Assembly (NCBI RefSeq): GCF_036511935.1
Contig: NZ_AP028878.1
Coordinates: 5,208,001-5,272,000, forward strand
Source: Marinobacter nanhaiticus D15-8W
Lineage (GTDB): Bacteria > Pseudomonadota > Gammaproteobacteria > Pseudomonadales > Oleiphilaceae
Length of the DNA stretch: 64,000 bases
Reading direction: 5' to 3'
In this document: positions 18,598 through 28,433 of the stretch, in pieces
How the letters are laid out: every line of letters begins with the position of its first letter
How positions within the stretch are numbered: the stretch's first letter is position 1
Notes under the pieces: generated by a model
What the model was told of the DNA's origin: nothing
Database searches by the model: none
What the model saw: only the letters and a program-made list of their open reading frames with translations
Translations under genes and position numbers: made by a program

Positions 18598-19875
18598 ATG
18601 CCGTTTCGACGACTGACCAAAGATCTGCGGAACACAACGCAAAATAATAAAAAGCACGTGGATACCCTTGTCAGGACTCGCCTACCCGTCGATCTCGTGG
18701 CAATGGGGATGCGCATCATCAGCCTGGACCGCCCATGGACTGAGGTCCCTGTTCTTTTTCAAGGCTTTACCGTCGAGACACCCAATCAGTTAAGTATACT
18801 CCGCCAGTACTGCGATTGGGTCCTTGTGGAGTCAACGTCGCGTTTGCTCAAGCCCTTACTTGATCAGATTGAGGTTAGGCGCAAGCGACGTGAGCAACCG
18901 CTGCCGGAGACACGCACCCTCCACGAGGAACTACCGCGTGCCCAGGAGGCCTTTCGAACCGGCCAGCTGTTCGTTCAGGACATCCTGTCCCAGATCGAAG
19001 CCGGACGTGAGCTCGACCTTTCGGAAGCCCGTCCTGTCATAAAGCTCTGTGTCGAAAGCATCAGCGCCAACCCCAATGCGATGTTCTGGATGAACCGTAT
19101 CAAGCACGAAGATGCCTACACGGCAGAACATTGTCTTCGGGTCGCTATCCTGGCAGTCGCCTTTGCCCGTTATCTGGGAATGCCTCAGCAGGATCTGGAG
19201 GCTGCAGGCCTTTGCGGGATGCTCCATGACATCGGCAAAATGCGTGTTCCGGGCACCATATTGAATAAGCCCGGCGCCCTGACGCGAGATGAAATGGATG
19301 AGATGCGGCGCCATACGGAATATGGGTATGAGATGCTGCTGTCTCATCACACCCTGGATCCAATCGTCGCCAACGTGTGTCGTGATCACCACGAACGCAT
19401 CGACGGCAAGGGCTATCCGCGCAAACTGGAAGAGTGGCAGATCAGTCGCTTCGCTCGTCTGATTTCAATTGTCGATGTATTCGACGCGATAACCAGTGAT
19501 CGTGTCTACCGTGCCGGTATGCCGACCACCGATGCTATGCGTATCCTATTTCAGGAACGGGGCAAACAGTTCGATCCGGAGATGGTGGAGGCCTTTATCC
19601 GTATGGTCGGGATATATCCGCCCGGCAGCCTCGTGGAACTTAACACCGGCGAAGTCGCCGTAGTGATTGCCACCCATCCATCCTTTAAACTACGCCCTCG
19701 GGTTGAGATCCTGCTAGGGGCGGACAAAACACCAGCTGAGCCCCGGCTGCTCGATCTCAAGGACGAACCAGTGACCGAGAGCGGGGAAACCTATGCCATC
19801 GCCACGTCCCTTCCCGACGGCGCTTACGGCATTACGCTGGCGGACCGCATCAGCCAACTGACCGGCCGTCCCTGA
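18598..19875 (+). CDS. HD-GYP cyclic-di-GMP phosphodiesterase
   Basis: Hydrolyses cyclic-di-GMP. 425 residues from ATG 18598 (a TTG at 18589 is also in frame). The N-terminal 110 residues look like the DUF3391 domain often found before HD-GYP. The HD-GYP domain has LHDIGK near residue 210, HTEYG and DHHERIDGKGYP (about 264-275), so both metal ligands and the GYP signature are intact. No membrane segment or receiver is visible. A role in motility or biofilm control is inferred. Confidence 0.88.
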   Translation: MPFRRLTKDLRNTTQNNKKHVDTLVRTRLPVDLVAMGMRIISLDRPWTEVPVLFQGFTVETPNQLSILRQYCDWVLVESTSRLLKPLLDQIEVRRKRREQPLPETRTLHEELPRAQEAFRTGQLFVQDILSQIEAGRELDLSEARPVIKLCVESISANPNAMFWMNRIKHEDAYTAEHCLRVAILAVAFARYLGMPQQDLEAAGLCGMLHDIGKMRVPGTILNKPGALTRDEMDEMRRHTEYGYEMLLSHHTLDPIVANVCRDHHERIDGKGYPRKLEEWQISRFARLISIVDVFDAITSDRVYRAGMPTTDAMRILFQERGKQFDPEMVEAFIRMVGIYPPGSLVELNTGEVAVVIATHPSFKLRPRVEILLGADKTPAEPRLLDLKDEPVTESGETYAIATSLPDGAYGITLADRISQLTGRP

Positions 19876-19966
19876 AGGCCTATTTCGGTCAGTCTGCCAA
19901 CCTGTCAGTCCCGAGGCCGCAAGCAAAAGCTCGTTTGATTAGCACGTTACCCAGAAAGGGACACTC

Positions 19967-20917
19967 TTGTCTTACCTCGACAACCTGCTTTTTTCACTCT
20001 CCGTCACAGCCCCGATTTTCCTGGTGATGGCCGCCGGCTGGCTGCTTCGGCGAGTCCATTGGATTGACGACACGTTCGTCGAGACCGGCTCCCGACTGGT
20101 GTACCGGCTGGCCTTACCCGCACTGATCCTCACAAGCCTGGTGGACCTGGACCTGTCCACCTGGGTCGATCCAAAGCATGTCGGTTTCGGTATGGCCGCC
20201 ACCATGGTCAGTTTTATCCTGCTGTGGATCGTTAGCGCCTGGTGGCCCGGATCGGGCCCCGACCGCGGTGTATTCGTACAGGGGGCGTTTCGTGGCAACC
20301 TGGGGATCATCGGCATCGCCGTCTGCGCCAGTCTCTATGGCAAGACCGGTCTGGCCGTCGGTTCGGTGCTGCTGGCCGGGATGACACTGCTGTACAACGT
20401 CCTGTCGGTCTTTGCGCTGACAGCTGCATCCGGCCGGGGAGGCGCCTCCTGGCGCAACATCACCAGTCACCTGCTGCACAACCCGTTGATCGTCAGCATC
20501 CTGCTAGGTCTGTTACTGGCGGCTTTCAAGGTGCCTGTGCCAGATCTGATTCTGACCAGTGCCGCCTACTTCGGCCAGATGACCCTGCCCCTGGCCCTGC
20601 TCTGCGTCGGCGCCACATTGAGCCTTAGCGCCCTGCGGTTGGGATCTTCGTCAGCGATCGTAGCGACCGTCATCAAGCTCGTCTTGTTACCGCTGTTTTT
20701 TACCCTGTCCGCCATTCCCCTGGGCTTCGATGCCCTGCAGCTGGGCACCCTGTTCGCGATGTTTGCCTCGCCGACCGCCACCGTCAGCTACGTCATGGCC
20801 AGGAGCATGGGGGGCAATCACCAGCTCGCTGCCAATATCATTGCCCTGACCACGCTGTTTGCTCCAGTGAGCCTGAGCCTGGGAATCTACCTGCTACGAA
20901 CGCTGGAGCTGATATGA
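19967..20917 (+). CDS. AEC family permease
   Basis: Auxin-efflux-carrier family secondary transporter, 316 residues with about ten membrane segments in two five-helix halves. GNLGIIG in the first half and the PLALLCVGATLSL segment in the second are typical. It starts at TTG 19967, with GAAAGGG seven bases upstream and no better in-frame ATG. The substrate is unknown; bacterial members move malate, malonate or similar acids. Confidence 0.8.
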   Translation: MSYLDNLLFSLSVTAPIFLVMAAGWLLRRVHWIDDTFVETGSRLVYRLALPALILTSLVDLDLSTWVDPKHVGFGMAATMVSFILLWIVSAWWPGSGPDRGVFVQGAFRGNLGIIGIAVCASLYGKTGLAVGSVLLAGMTLLYNVLSVFALTAASGRGGASWRNITSHLLHNPLIVSILLGLLLAAFKVPVPDLILTSAAYFGQMTLPLALLCVGATLSLSALRLGSSSAIVATVIKLVLLPLFFTLSAIPLGFDALQLGTLFAMFASPTATVSYVMARSMGGNHQLAANIIALTTLFAPVSLSLGIYLLRTLELI

Positions 20918-21151
20918 TCGTGTATGGAACTCACAACGGTGGTCCATGTCTTATACCGCTTCGCCATTCGCAGCCAGCCGCAGATAGCTTCGCACACCAA
21001 ACATAACAAACTATTATCTTTCTTGAGACCTGCCTCATAGCCTGCACTGCTCAATTGCAAATACTTGTAAACTTTAATGAAGTTCTCCGGTGACTGGCCG
21101 AGAATCTATACTCACGCGCAGCACGGCTGCTTAAAAATCAACAGGAACTGC

Positions 21152-23419
21152 ATGCAGAACGACGTTTCCAGCCACACAACGGGGATTGCCCGGGCGCTTC
21201 TCCATCCCGTGCTGCCTGTTGTAATGCTATTGGCGTTCGTCGTACTTACCGCAGTGTTCTGGCAGGGCATCGAGTCCCAGTCACGGCACCAGATCCAGTT
21301 GACCCTGCAGGCGGAGGCGAATGCCCTGGTGCGGGAACTGCAGGGCGACTTCCAGAGCCATGTCCGGGCGCTGCGCCGTATGGCCGAACGCCGGGAGGCG
21401 TCGCCGGACCTCTCCGAGGCCACATGGAAGGCCGACGCCGACAACTATCTGCGGGACTTCAAGCATTACCAGGCCATCGAGTGGGTCGACAGCAATTACC
21501 GCATCCGCTGGGTTACCCCTCTGGCGGGGAACGAGAATGTGCAGGGTTTCAATGTTGCTTTTAACCCCGAACGCCTGGTCAGCCTGCAACGGGCCACGCA
21601 AACAGAGCAGGTCGATTTCTCAGGCATTATCGAGCTCAAGCAGGGCGGCAGCGGTATCGTGATGTATGCCCCCATCGTTAGGGGCGACGAAAGTCTGGGC
21701 TATATCGCCGGCGTCTTCCGTATGGAGGGTCTGGTCGAAGCACTGATCACCCCCCGCGTTCACGATCTTTTTCGGGTCGAGATCATCGAAGGGGGCCAGA
21801 GCCGGTTCGACGTCACGCCGGAAGATCCGGTGGCCGATCAGATACAGGAAACTGTAGCGCTTGAGGTGCCCGGCCTGGACTGGGCCCTGAGGTTGACGCC
21901 TACCCAGCTCTGGGTTGACCAACACAAAGGGGCCTGGCCCCAGGTTGCGCTGCTGAGTCTACTGGTACTGGGTATCCTCATCAGTGCACTGGTCTGGCTG
22001 GCCCAGTTGATCCAGCGGCGTAATCGGGCACTTGTCGAAGCCCAGGTAGCGTTGAACGAAGAGATTTACCAGCGAGAATCGGTGCAACAGGACCTTGCCC
22101 GCATCGAATCGACCGACAGCCTGACTGGACTGGCCAACCGCCGCTTCTTCATGGAGGACCTGACCCATACCCTGGCGATCGCCGACCGTCAATTCCGTCA
22201 GGTGGCGTTGATCATGCTCGACTTGGACCGCTTCCAGATCCTCAACGACACCCTGGGACACCATTTTGGCGACGAGCTGCTGATCAAGGTGGCCGAGCGC
22301 CTCAACCGCTTTAGCAGCGAGCGGGTGCTGGTAGCCTACTCCAGCGGTGACGAATTCATGGTCTGCCAGCAACACATCGACGATATCGACGACGTGATCT
22401 ACCTGCTGGGCCAGATCAAGCAGTGCTTGGTCGAACCTTTCGTCGTGCAGGAACAGGAACACCACATCACCGCCACCATGGGCGTAGCGATCTACCCGCA
22501 ATCCGGCCTGGATGCCGACATCCTGCTGCGCAATGCCGACGTCGCCCTGTACCGGGCGAAGGAAGCCGGCCGCAACAATTACCAGTTCTACACCGAAGGC
22601 ATGCAGGATCGCGAAGTGCGCCGCCTGGAGCTCGACAAAGACCTCAACCGGGCCTTGAGCGAGGACCAACTGGTGCTTCATTTCCAACCCCAACTGGACC
22701 TCGCCACCCAGCAGATCGGCAGCGTCGAGGCCCTGGTGCGCTGGCAGCACCCAACCCGGGGCCTGTTGCCACCGGCGGACTTTATTCCCCTCGCGGAAGA
22801 AAGCGGGCGGATCACCGATATCGGGCGCTGGGTGGCGCTCGCGGCCTGCCGGCAGTTGGCGGCTTGGCAGGGCGGGCCGCTGGAACACCTGCGTATCGCC
22901 ATCAACCTATCCGGGCGGGAACTGGAAGACCACGACCTGGTGGAGAACATCGAAGCCGCCCTGCGCAGCAACAACGTCAGCGCCGGGCAGCTGGAAGTGG
23001 AGCTGACCGAGGAAATATTCATCGACAACCTGGAGCACAACCTCGACCAGCTCAAACGCCTGAACCAGCTCGGGGTCCATCTGGCCATCGATGATTTCGG
23101 TACCGGTTACTCATCGCTGGCCTATTTGCGGGACTTCCCGGTGGACCTGCTAAAGATCGACCGGTCCTTTATCACCCGGGTCACGGAACGCCACGACGAC
23201 GCCGTTATCACCCGCGCCGTAATCAACCTGGCCCATAACCTGGGAATCCAGGTGGCCGCCGAGGGCATCGAGACCGAAGCCCAGCTCAACTTCCTGCGCA
23301 CCCACCGTTGTGATCTGGCCCAGGGCTACCTCATCGGACGGCCGTTGCCGGTCGAGGAATTGGAAACATTGGTCGCCAAGGGCGTGGACCTCGGCCACCT
23401 GTCCCACCAGGCCCCGTAA
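21152..23419 (+). CDS. CHASE-GGDEF-EAL cyclic-di-GMP protein
   Basis: 755 residues from ATG 21152 (AGGA upstream). Membrane segment at about 22-42, periplasmic CHASE-like domain to about 265, second membrane segment at about 270-292, then GGDEF and EAL domains. The cyclase motif is degenerate (SGDEF, about 398-402), whereas the EAL domain looks intact: EALVRW (E at about 526), DDFGTGYSS and AAEGIET. The expected net activity is a phosphodiesterase whose GGDEF domain may bind GTP as a regulator. Confidence 0.88.
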   Translation: MQNDVSSHTTGIARALLHPVLPVVMLLAFVVLTAVFWQGIESQSRHQIQLTLQAEANALVRELQGDFQSHVRALRRMAERREASPDLSEATWKADADNYLRDFKHYQAIEWVDSNYRIRWVTPLAGNENVQGFNVAFNPERLVSLQRATQTEQVDFSGIIELKQGGSGIVMYAPIVRGDESLGYIAGVFRMEGLVEALITPRVHDLFRVEIIEGGQSRFDVTPEDPVADQIQETVALEVPGLDWALRLTPTQLWVDQHKGAWPQVALLSLLVLGILISALVWLAQLIQRRNRALVEAQVALNEEIYQRESVQQDLARIESTDSLTGLANRRFFMEDLTHTLAIADRQFRQVALIMLDLDRFQILNDTLGHHFGDELLIKVAERLNRFSSERVLVAYSSGDEFMVCQQHIDDIDDVIYLLGQIKQCLVEPFVVQEQEHHITATMGVAIYPQSGLDADILLRNADVALYRAKEAGRNNYQFYTEGMQDREVRRLELDKDLNRALSEDQLVLHFQPQLDLATQQIGSVEALVRWQHPTRGLLPPADFIPLAEESGRITDIGRWVALAACRQLAAWQGGPLEHLRIAINLSGRELEDHDLVENIEAALRSNNVSAGQLEVELTEEIFIDNLEHNLDQLKRLNQLGVHLAIDDFGTGYSSLAYLRDFPVDLLKIDRSFITRVTERHDDAVITRAVINLAHNLGIQVAAEGIETEAQLNFLRTHRCDLAQGYLIGRPLPVEELETLVAKGVDLGHLSHQAP

Positions 23420-23529
23420 GCCCATCACCAACCCCGAACAACCACTTGATATTCACATTGAACGGCCGCAGGCACAATGACGTAAACATCGTTAACATAG
23501 TCTGATCGTCCACTGGTTTGCGGAGCACC

Positions 23530-23850
23530 ATGACCCTGCCCAACCCCCATTACCTCACACCGGAACAGGACCAGAGCCTGCGCCGCTGGGAAGACTGGAA
23601 CCGCCGTTACTTTATCTTTGCCTTTATCACCCTAGTGATCCTGCTGGTCTTCAGCAGTCAGTTGGGGCTTTCCAGCGGCCACGAATGGGGACCACTCGGC
23701 ATCCTGCTGGTGGCGCTGGTAGCGCCCATCGTCGCACTGCAACTGCGGCTGCGCTGCCCCGCCTGCAACCACCGTATTGGCTGGCAAGCCAAACTGCAGG
23801 CACCGGATCAGTGCCGTCATTGCGGAACATTCCTGCGTTCCCGGCAATAA
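23530..23850 (+). CDS. Small membrane protein with zinc ribbon
   Basis: 106 residues from ATG 23530: cytoplasmic N terminus, two membrane segments (about 28-45 and 55-72), then a C-terminal zinc ribbon with CPAC and CRHC pairs. No family recognised. It follows the GGDEF-EAL gene by 110 bases and is followed by a palindromic repeat. An in-frame TTG at 23518 is a weaker start. Confidence 0.6.
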   Translation: MTLPNPHYLTPEQDQSLRRWEDWNRRYFIFAFITLVILLVFSSQLGLSSGHEWGPLGILLVALVAPIVALQLRLRCPACNHRIGWQAKLQAPDQCRHCGTFLRSRQ

Positions 23851-23874
23851 CATCCAAGGTCAGCCCTATGGGCT

Positions 23875-23946
23875 GCTCCGAAGCTAAAGCATCGGCTACA
23901 TTTTGTTGATACTCGAGCGTGTAGCAGATGCTTTAGCTTCTGAGGC
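23875..23946. repeat. REP-like palindromic element, copy 1
   Basis: GCTCCGAAGCTAAAGCATCG begins the left arm (23875-23900), which pairs with 23920-23946 with only a few mismatches, giving a hairpin of about 25 base pairs with a short loop. The arm sequence recurs at 61168-61260 in the same inverted arrangement, so this is a dispersed repeat family. The rest of the gap 23851-24098 holds only the next promoter. Confidence 0.75.
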
Positions 23947-24035
23947 GCCGCAAGGTGCCCATAACTTTTGCTCCTCACGTCGCATCTCGTATCCCGCACT
24001 CGCCACTCTTGCTGAAAAGATCCCTCACTTCACGC

Positions 24036-24067
24036 TTGACCTTTGAGCCGCTCAAAGGTTTTAAACT
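24036..24067 (+). promoter_or_regulatory. MerR-type promoter with 20-base spacer
   Basis: TTGACC (24036-24041) and TAAACT (24062-24067) are 20 bases apart, the overlong spacing used by MerR activators. The spacer carries a perfect dyad, ACCTTTGAG (24039-24047) and CTCAAAGGT (24051-24059) around CCG. It lies 31 bases before the regulator's ATG and should drive the copper operon. Confidence 0.8.
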
Positions 24068-24098
24068 AAGTTCAATCTTATGAGCTTGGAGCGATGCA

Positions 24099-24560
24099 AT
24101 GAAGGTCAGCGAAATTGCCCGCGCAGCCAGCGTTAACCCAGAAACGGTACGCTACTACACCCGGGAAGGCCTGCTAAATCCGTCGCGCAATCCGGAAAAC
24201 GGCTATCACCAGTACAGCGATGACGACCTGCAGCGTCTGAAATTTGCCCGTAAGGCCCGGCAGTTGGGCTTCGCTCTCAGCGAGATCCAATCCATCCTCG
24301 GCGAAGCCGACCATCATCACTCGCCTTGCCCCATGGTCCGCGACATATTTGCCCGTCGCCTGCAGGATGTGGAGGAACGCCTGGCGGAGCTCGAAGCCCT
24401 GCGCAACCGTATGCGGGAAGCCATGACGGCATGGGAAACCATGCCTGACGGCAATCCTGACGGACATACGATCTGCCGCTTGATCGAGAAGTGGGACGAA
24501 GCTTCCGAGACAAACTGTTGTGACGATACCGCATTGGCAAAGACAGGAGGACGCGCATGA
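24099..24560 (+). CDS. MerR family metal-responsive regulator
   Basis: 153 residues: an N-terminal winged helix ([24 protein letters not shown]), a dimerisation coiled coil, and Cys at 77, 126, 140 and 141. C77 in HHHSPCP matches the position used by Zn/Pb/Cd sensors, and the two-Cys CueR loop (C-x7-C) is absent, although the next gene is a Cu(I) ATPase. The C-terminal CC pair may complete the site. Its stop overlaps the ATPase ATG (ATGA), so regulator and pump are coupled. The metal is inferred as copper from context only. Confidence 0.85.
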   Translation: MKVSEIARAASVNPETVRYYTREGLLNPSRNPENGYHQYSDDDLQRLKFARKARQLGFALSEIQSILGEADHHHSPCPMVRDIFARRLQDVEERLAELEALRNRMREAMTAWETMPDGNPDGHTICRLIEKWDEASETNCCDDTALAKTGGRA

Positions 24561-27346
24561 ACATGGCCAAGACCCAACCCCTCCAGTTAGCCATTTCCGG
24601 TGCCAGCTGCCAGGGCTGCGTGAAGAAAATCGTGAAAGCATTGGAACCGGTTGTCCCTGACCCCCAACAGGTTCGGGTGGATCTGGATGAGCAAAGGGTC
24701 ACCCTACCGGGTGATGTCGACGCCGATGAGGCGGCACAGCGGATTACCGAAGCCGGTTATCCAGCACAACCGCTAGCTGAAAAAGCGGAGCCGTCTTGGC
24801 AGCGAATCGTCATAAGCGGCGCATCGTGCCAAGGCTGCGCCAAGAAGATACGCCAGGCCCTGACGTCATTGGTTGACGATACAGGCGACGTGACGGTCGA
24901 TCTGGAGCAGCAGATCGTCACCTTACCGGCCTCGGTCGACCGGCCCGCGGCCGCGCGACTGATCACCGAGGCGGGCTATCCCGCCGAGGCAGATGATATG
25001 CCCGTCGATGCGCCAGATGCTGATTCCTGCGAGACAAAACCTCAACCGGAGACAATGTCGACGAACGAGGTCTCAGCCCTATCAGAACGTCCCGACGAAC
25101 CGTCAATCCAGTTGGCGATCACCGGCGCCACCTGTGCCTCCTGCGTCAACACCATCGAAGGTGCGATGCGCCGGGTACCCGGTGTCGAGTCGGCGCGTAT
25201 GAACCTCGCCGACCTCACGGCGACAGCCTACGGATCTGCTTCCGCTGAAGCCCTGGTAAAAGCCATCGAGAGCGCTGGGTATGGCGCTTCGGAAATCCAG
25301 GACAGTGACGCGGCGGACGACGAGCGTATGCAGGCTAATGCGCGGGAATACCGCACGCTCCTGATCAAAATGGGGGTCGGTCTGGGCCTGGGTATACCGC
25401 TGATGGCCTGGGGTCTGCTCGGTGGTACGATGAGCGTGACGCCGGCGAACCAGATCGGCTGGCTGCTGGTGGGCGCCGCGACCCTGGCCGTGCTAGTGCT
25501 CGCTGGCGGACATTACTTCACGGGCGCCTGGAAGGCCTTTCGTCATCACAACGCCAATATGGACACCCTGATCGCCCTGGGCACGGGCACCGCCTGGGCC
25601 TATTCGATGGTTGTGGTGGGCTTTCCCGAGTTCCTGCCCCAGGCGGCCCGCCATGTCTACTTCGAAGCATCGGCCATGATCATCGGCCTGATCAACCTCG
25701 GCCAGGCCCTTGAACTGCGGGCCCGCGGCCGGACTTCGCAGGCGATACGCCGGTTACTCGATCTGCGTGCCAAAACCGCGCGCGTGATCCGTGACGGAGA
25801 AGAGAAGGACATTCCGGTCGAAGAGGTAAGGATCGGCGATCACTTTCGGGTCCGTCCCGGAGAGAAAGTACCTGTGGACGCCCGGGTGATCGATGGCGCG
25901 AGCCGCATCGACGAAAGTATGCTTACCGGAGAGCCCATGCCGGTGGCTAAAGCGCAGGGCGATGAGGTCGCAGCAGGGACACTGAACACCAGTGGCTCAC
26001 TGGTCTGCGAAGCAACCCGTGTCGGGTCTGAAACGGCTTTGGCCCAGATCATAAAGATGGTGAAGAAAGCTCAGGGCGAGAAACCACCCATCGGCCGCCT
26101 GGCGGACAAGATCTCCGCCATTTTCGTCCCTACCATTCTGCTGGTTGCCATTGGCGCAGCACTGGCCTGGTACAACTTTGGGCCTGCACCGCAGGCGGTG
26201 CATATGATGGTAGCGGCGACGACGGTGCTGATCATCGCCTGTCCATGTGCACTGGGCCTGGCCACACCGATGTCAGTCATGGTGGGCGTCGGCAAGGCGG
26301 CCGAACATGGCATCCTGATCCGTCAGGGAGAGGCCCTGCAACTGGCCGGTCAAATCGATACGGTGGTTCTGGACAAGACCGGCACGATTACCGAAGGGCA
26401 TCCCAAGGTGACGCGGATCGATCCTACCGAAGGCGTGGGCGAAGCCGAACTCTTGCGACTCGCAGCGAGCCTGGAGCAACATTCGGAACATCCTCTGGCA
26501 CAGGCGATACTGGCCGCTGCCGACGAAAAACAGCTCGAAAGGGCACCGACACAGGATTTCGAGGCGCTCAACGGCATGGGCGTCCGCGCGCAGCTGGATG
26601 GGGCCATCCTGCGCCTTGGTAATCGCCGCTGGCTGGAGGCCGAGGGTGTCGACCTGCAAGCACTGGCCAGGGCAGCCGAAGTCATCTCCAACCAGGCGGG
26701 TACGCCGCTGTTCCTGGCCCGGGATACCCAGGCGCTGGGTGTAATCGGTGTTGCGGATCGCATCAAGCCGGATTCGCGGGATGCTGTCAACGCGATGAGG
26801 GCCCAGGGGATTCGCGTGGTGATGCTCACCGGCGATGTCGAGGCCAGCGCCCAGGCGATTGCCCGGGAGGCGGGAATCGACGAGGTGCACGCCAACGTCC
26901 TGCCGGAAGACAAGGCCAATATCGTCAGTCAGTTGCGTCGTGAGGGTCGGCATGTGGCCATGGTCGGCGACGGTATCAATGATGCACCGGCCCTGGCCGC
27001 CGCGGATGTCGGCTTCGCCATTGGTGCCGGCACGGACGTAGCCATCGAAAGTGCATCGATTACCCTCATGCGCAGTTCACTCAATGGTGTTACCGACGCG
27101 ATCGCGATCTCCCAGGCGACCGTACGTAATATTCGCCAGAACCTGTTTGGTGCTTTCGTTTACAACAGTCTCGGGGTACCGGTCGCCGCCGGCATACTCT
27201 ACCCGGTCTGGGGCATCCTGATGAGCCCGATACTGGCGGGCGCGGCCATGTCCCTGTCATCGGTCACTGTCGTCACCAACGCCAACCGGCTACGGTTGTT
27301 CAAGCCGGACCGGTCAGCTGCAAACACGGAGGGAACCTCCACATGA
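24557..27346 (+). CDS. copA: Cu(I)-exporting P1B ATPase with three HMA domains
   Basis: 929 residues. Three N-terminal metal-binding domains: two near-duplicate CQGC domains (C18/C21 and C91/C94) and one CASC domain (C193/C196). The core has CPC (562-564), the phosphorylation site DKTGT (D606), SEHP and [10 protein letters not shown]. The late membrane motifs YNSLGVP and MSLSS identify the Cu(I) class. It pumps Cu(I) out of the cytoplasm. The start overlaps the MerR gene's stop, and the stop overlaps the next microprotein's ATG. Confidence 0.93.
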   Translation: MNMAKTQPLQLAISGASCQGCVKKIVKALEPVVPDPQQVRVDLDEQRVTLPGDVDADEAAQRITEAGYPAQPLAEKAEPSWQRIVISGASCQGCAKKIRQALTSLVDDTGDVTVDLEQQIVTLPASVDRPAAARLITEAGYPAEADDMPVDAPDADSCETKPQPETMSTNEVSALSERPDEPSIQLAITGATCASCVNTIEGAMRRVPGVESARMNLADLTATAYGSASAEALVKAIESAGYGASEIQDSDAADDERMQANAREYRTLLIKMGVGLGLGIPLMAWGLLGGTMSVTPANQIGWLLVGAATLAVLVLAGGHYFTGAWKAFRHHNANMDTLIALGTGTAWAYSMVVVGFPEFLPQAARHVYFEASAMIIGLINLGQALELRARGRTSQAIRRLLDLRAKTARVIRDGEEKDIPVEEVRIGDHFRVRPGEKVPVDARVIDGASRIDESMLTGEPMPVAKAQGDEVAAGTLNTSGSLVCEATRVGSETALAQIIKMVKKAQGEKPPIGRLADKISAIFVPTILLVAIGAALAWYNFGPAPQAVHMMVAATTVLIIACPCALGLATPMSVMVGVGKAAEHGILIRQGEALQLAGQIDTVVLDKTGTITEGHPKVTRIDPTEGVGEAELLRLAASLEQHSEHPLAQAILAAADEKQLERAPTQDFEALNGMGVRAQLDGAILRLGNRRWLEAEGVDLQALARAAEVISNQAGTPLFLARDTQALGVIGVADRIKPDSRDAVNAMRAQGIRVVMLTGDVEASAQAIAREAGIDEVHANVLPEDKANIVSQLRREGRHVAMVGDGINDAPALAAADVGFAIGAGTDVAIESASITLMRSSLNGVTDAIAISQATVRNIRQNLFGAFVYNSLGVPVAAGILYPVWGILMSPILAGAAMSLSSVTVVTNANRLRLFKPDRSAANTEGTST

Positions 27347-27462
27347 TGGACATTCTGATCAACGGCGCCGGGCTACTGCTCGCCGCCTTCGTGGTCGGCT
27401 GGTTCTGGCTCAGCGGGCCAGCCGACCAAGCCGAGAACAACACCCATCAACATCATCATTGA
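27343..27462 (+). CDS. 39-residue His-tailed membrane microprotein
   Basis: Forty codons from ATG 27343, which overlaps the copA stop (ATGATG), preceded by GGAGGG at 27328-27333. The peptide has one membrane segment (about 8-25, [15 protein letters not shown]) and a polar tail ending THQHHH. Its position between a Cu(I) ATPase and a DUF411 protein suggests metal transfer or pump regulation. It resembles small CcoS-like proteins in layout only. No family assigned. Confidence 0.65.
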   Translation: MMDILINGAGLLLAAFVVGWFWLSGPADQAENNTHQHHH

Positions 27463-27471
27463 GGAAAAGCC

Positions 27472-27930
27472 ATGTCCAAGGCGAAACAATTCCTGCGCGC
27501 GTCCCTTCTGGCAGCGGCGAGCCTGGTCGCCACGCCAGCACTGGTCCATGCAGCCGAGGCCATTACCGTGTACAAGTCGCCCACCTGTGGCTGCTGCACC
27601 GACTGGGTACGGCATCTGGAGGAAAACGGGTTCGATGTGACGGTCCACGACACTGCGAATATCAACGAGATCAAGGTAGACGCCGGCCTGACCCGCGAGC
27701 TGGCAAGCTGCCATACCGCCTTCGTGGGGGATTACGTGATCGAGGGGCATGTGCCGGCCCAGGATATCCACCGGCTGATCGCAGAGGCTCCACAGGCACA
27801 GGGCCTGGCTGTTCCGGGCATGCCGATCGGCTCGCCGGGCATGGAAATGGGTGATCGGAAGGATCCTTACACCGTGCTGCTGTTCAACGAGGCCGGCCAG
27901 AGCCGGCCCTATGCCAACTATCCGCAGTAA
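27472..27930 (+). CDS. Secreted DUF411 copper-associated protein
   Basis: 152 residues with a signal peptide (about 1-28, ending VHAAEA). The DUF411 domain follows, with thioredoxin-like SPTCGCCTDW (C39, C41, C42), a further Cys in LASCHTAFVGDY and a late GMPIGSPGMEMGD region rich in Met. DUF411 proteins commonly lie in copper-resistance loci and are thought to bind or reduce metal in the periplasm. It starts nine bases after the microprotein, with GAGGAAAAG upstream. Confidence 0.85.
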   Translation: MSKAKQFLRASLLAAASLVATPALVHAAEAITVYKSPTCGCCTDWVRHLEENGFDVTVHDTANINEIKVDAGLTRELASCHTAFVGDYVIEGHVPAQDIHRLIAEAPQAQGLAVPGMPIGSPGMEMGDRKDPYTVLLFNEAGQSRPYANYPQ

Positions 27931-27940
27931 TGCCGGAGTA

Positions 27941-27977
27941 GTGCCGGCCGCGATCCGTTACTGAGCGCGGCCGGCAC
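27941..27977. terminator. Perfect stem-loop between convergent genes
   Basis: GTGCCGGCCGCG (27941-27952) pairs perfectly with CGCGGCCGGCAC (27966-27977) over 13 bases. It follows the DUF411 stop and overlaps the 3' end of the facing lipoprotein gene. There is no T-run, so it is a possible bidirectional terminator or 3' stabiliser. Confidence 0.45.
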
Positions 27978-28326
27978 TGTTGCAGTGTGCACGGAACTCC
28001 AGCTTGCTGATGCGATCGTCGCGATCGGCGTCGACGATCTCCAACATCCGCCGTCCACCTTCGAAGTTCGATCCTGCCGACCGCGTTTCCATACCCTCCG
28101 GCACGTCACCGCATTTCAGATCCTCGCCTATTCCGCATTCGCGCAGGTAGACCAGTTCCGCCTTGTCGATGTAGTCATTGCCATTACGATCGGCGCATTC
28201 GAACTGGTCCTTTGGGCCAGCCCCCAATTTCTGGGCAACAGGCTCCTGTGAGCCGCCGCTGGTATTACATCCCGCCACGGCCAGACCGGCCAAGGCTATC
28301 AGGAGTGGGCTAATACGCTTTATCAT
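27958..28326 (-). CDS. EF-hand-like lipoprotein
   Basis: 122 residues with a lipoprotein signal (lipobox AVAGC, Cys20). Two EF-hand-type loops follow: DRNGNDYIDKAE and DADRDDRISKLE, both with calcium-binding spacing. Four further Cys may form disulfides. Expected in the periplasm or outer membrane as a Ca-binding lipoprotein. It faces the copper operon and ends inside its stem-loop. The function is unknown. Confidence 0.75.
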   Translation of the reverse strand: MIKRISPLLIALAGLAVAGCNTSGGSQEPVAQKLGAGPKDQFECADRNGNDYIDKAELVYLRECGIGEDLKCGDVPEGMETRSAGSNFEGGRRMLEIVDADRDDRISKLEFRAHCNSAGRAQ

Positions 28327-28433
28327 CGAATCTCTCCCTGTTTTCCCTACTAGGGCAAGTATGGTCGATCTCGATCAGCCTGCCAGACTTCGGGATGCTG
28401 AAAGGGATTCACGGACCGATTCGGACACACGAC

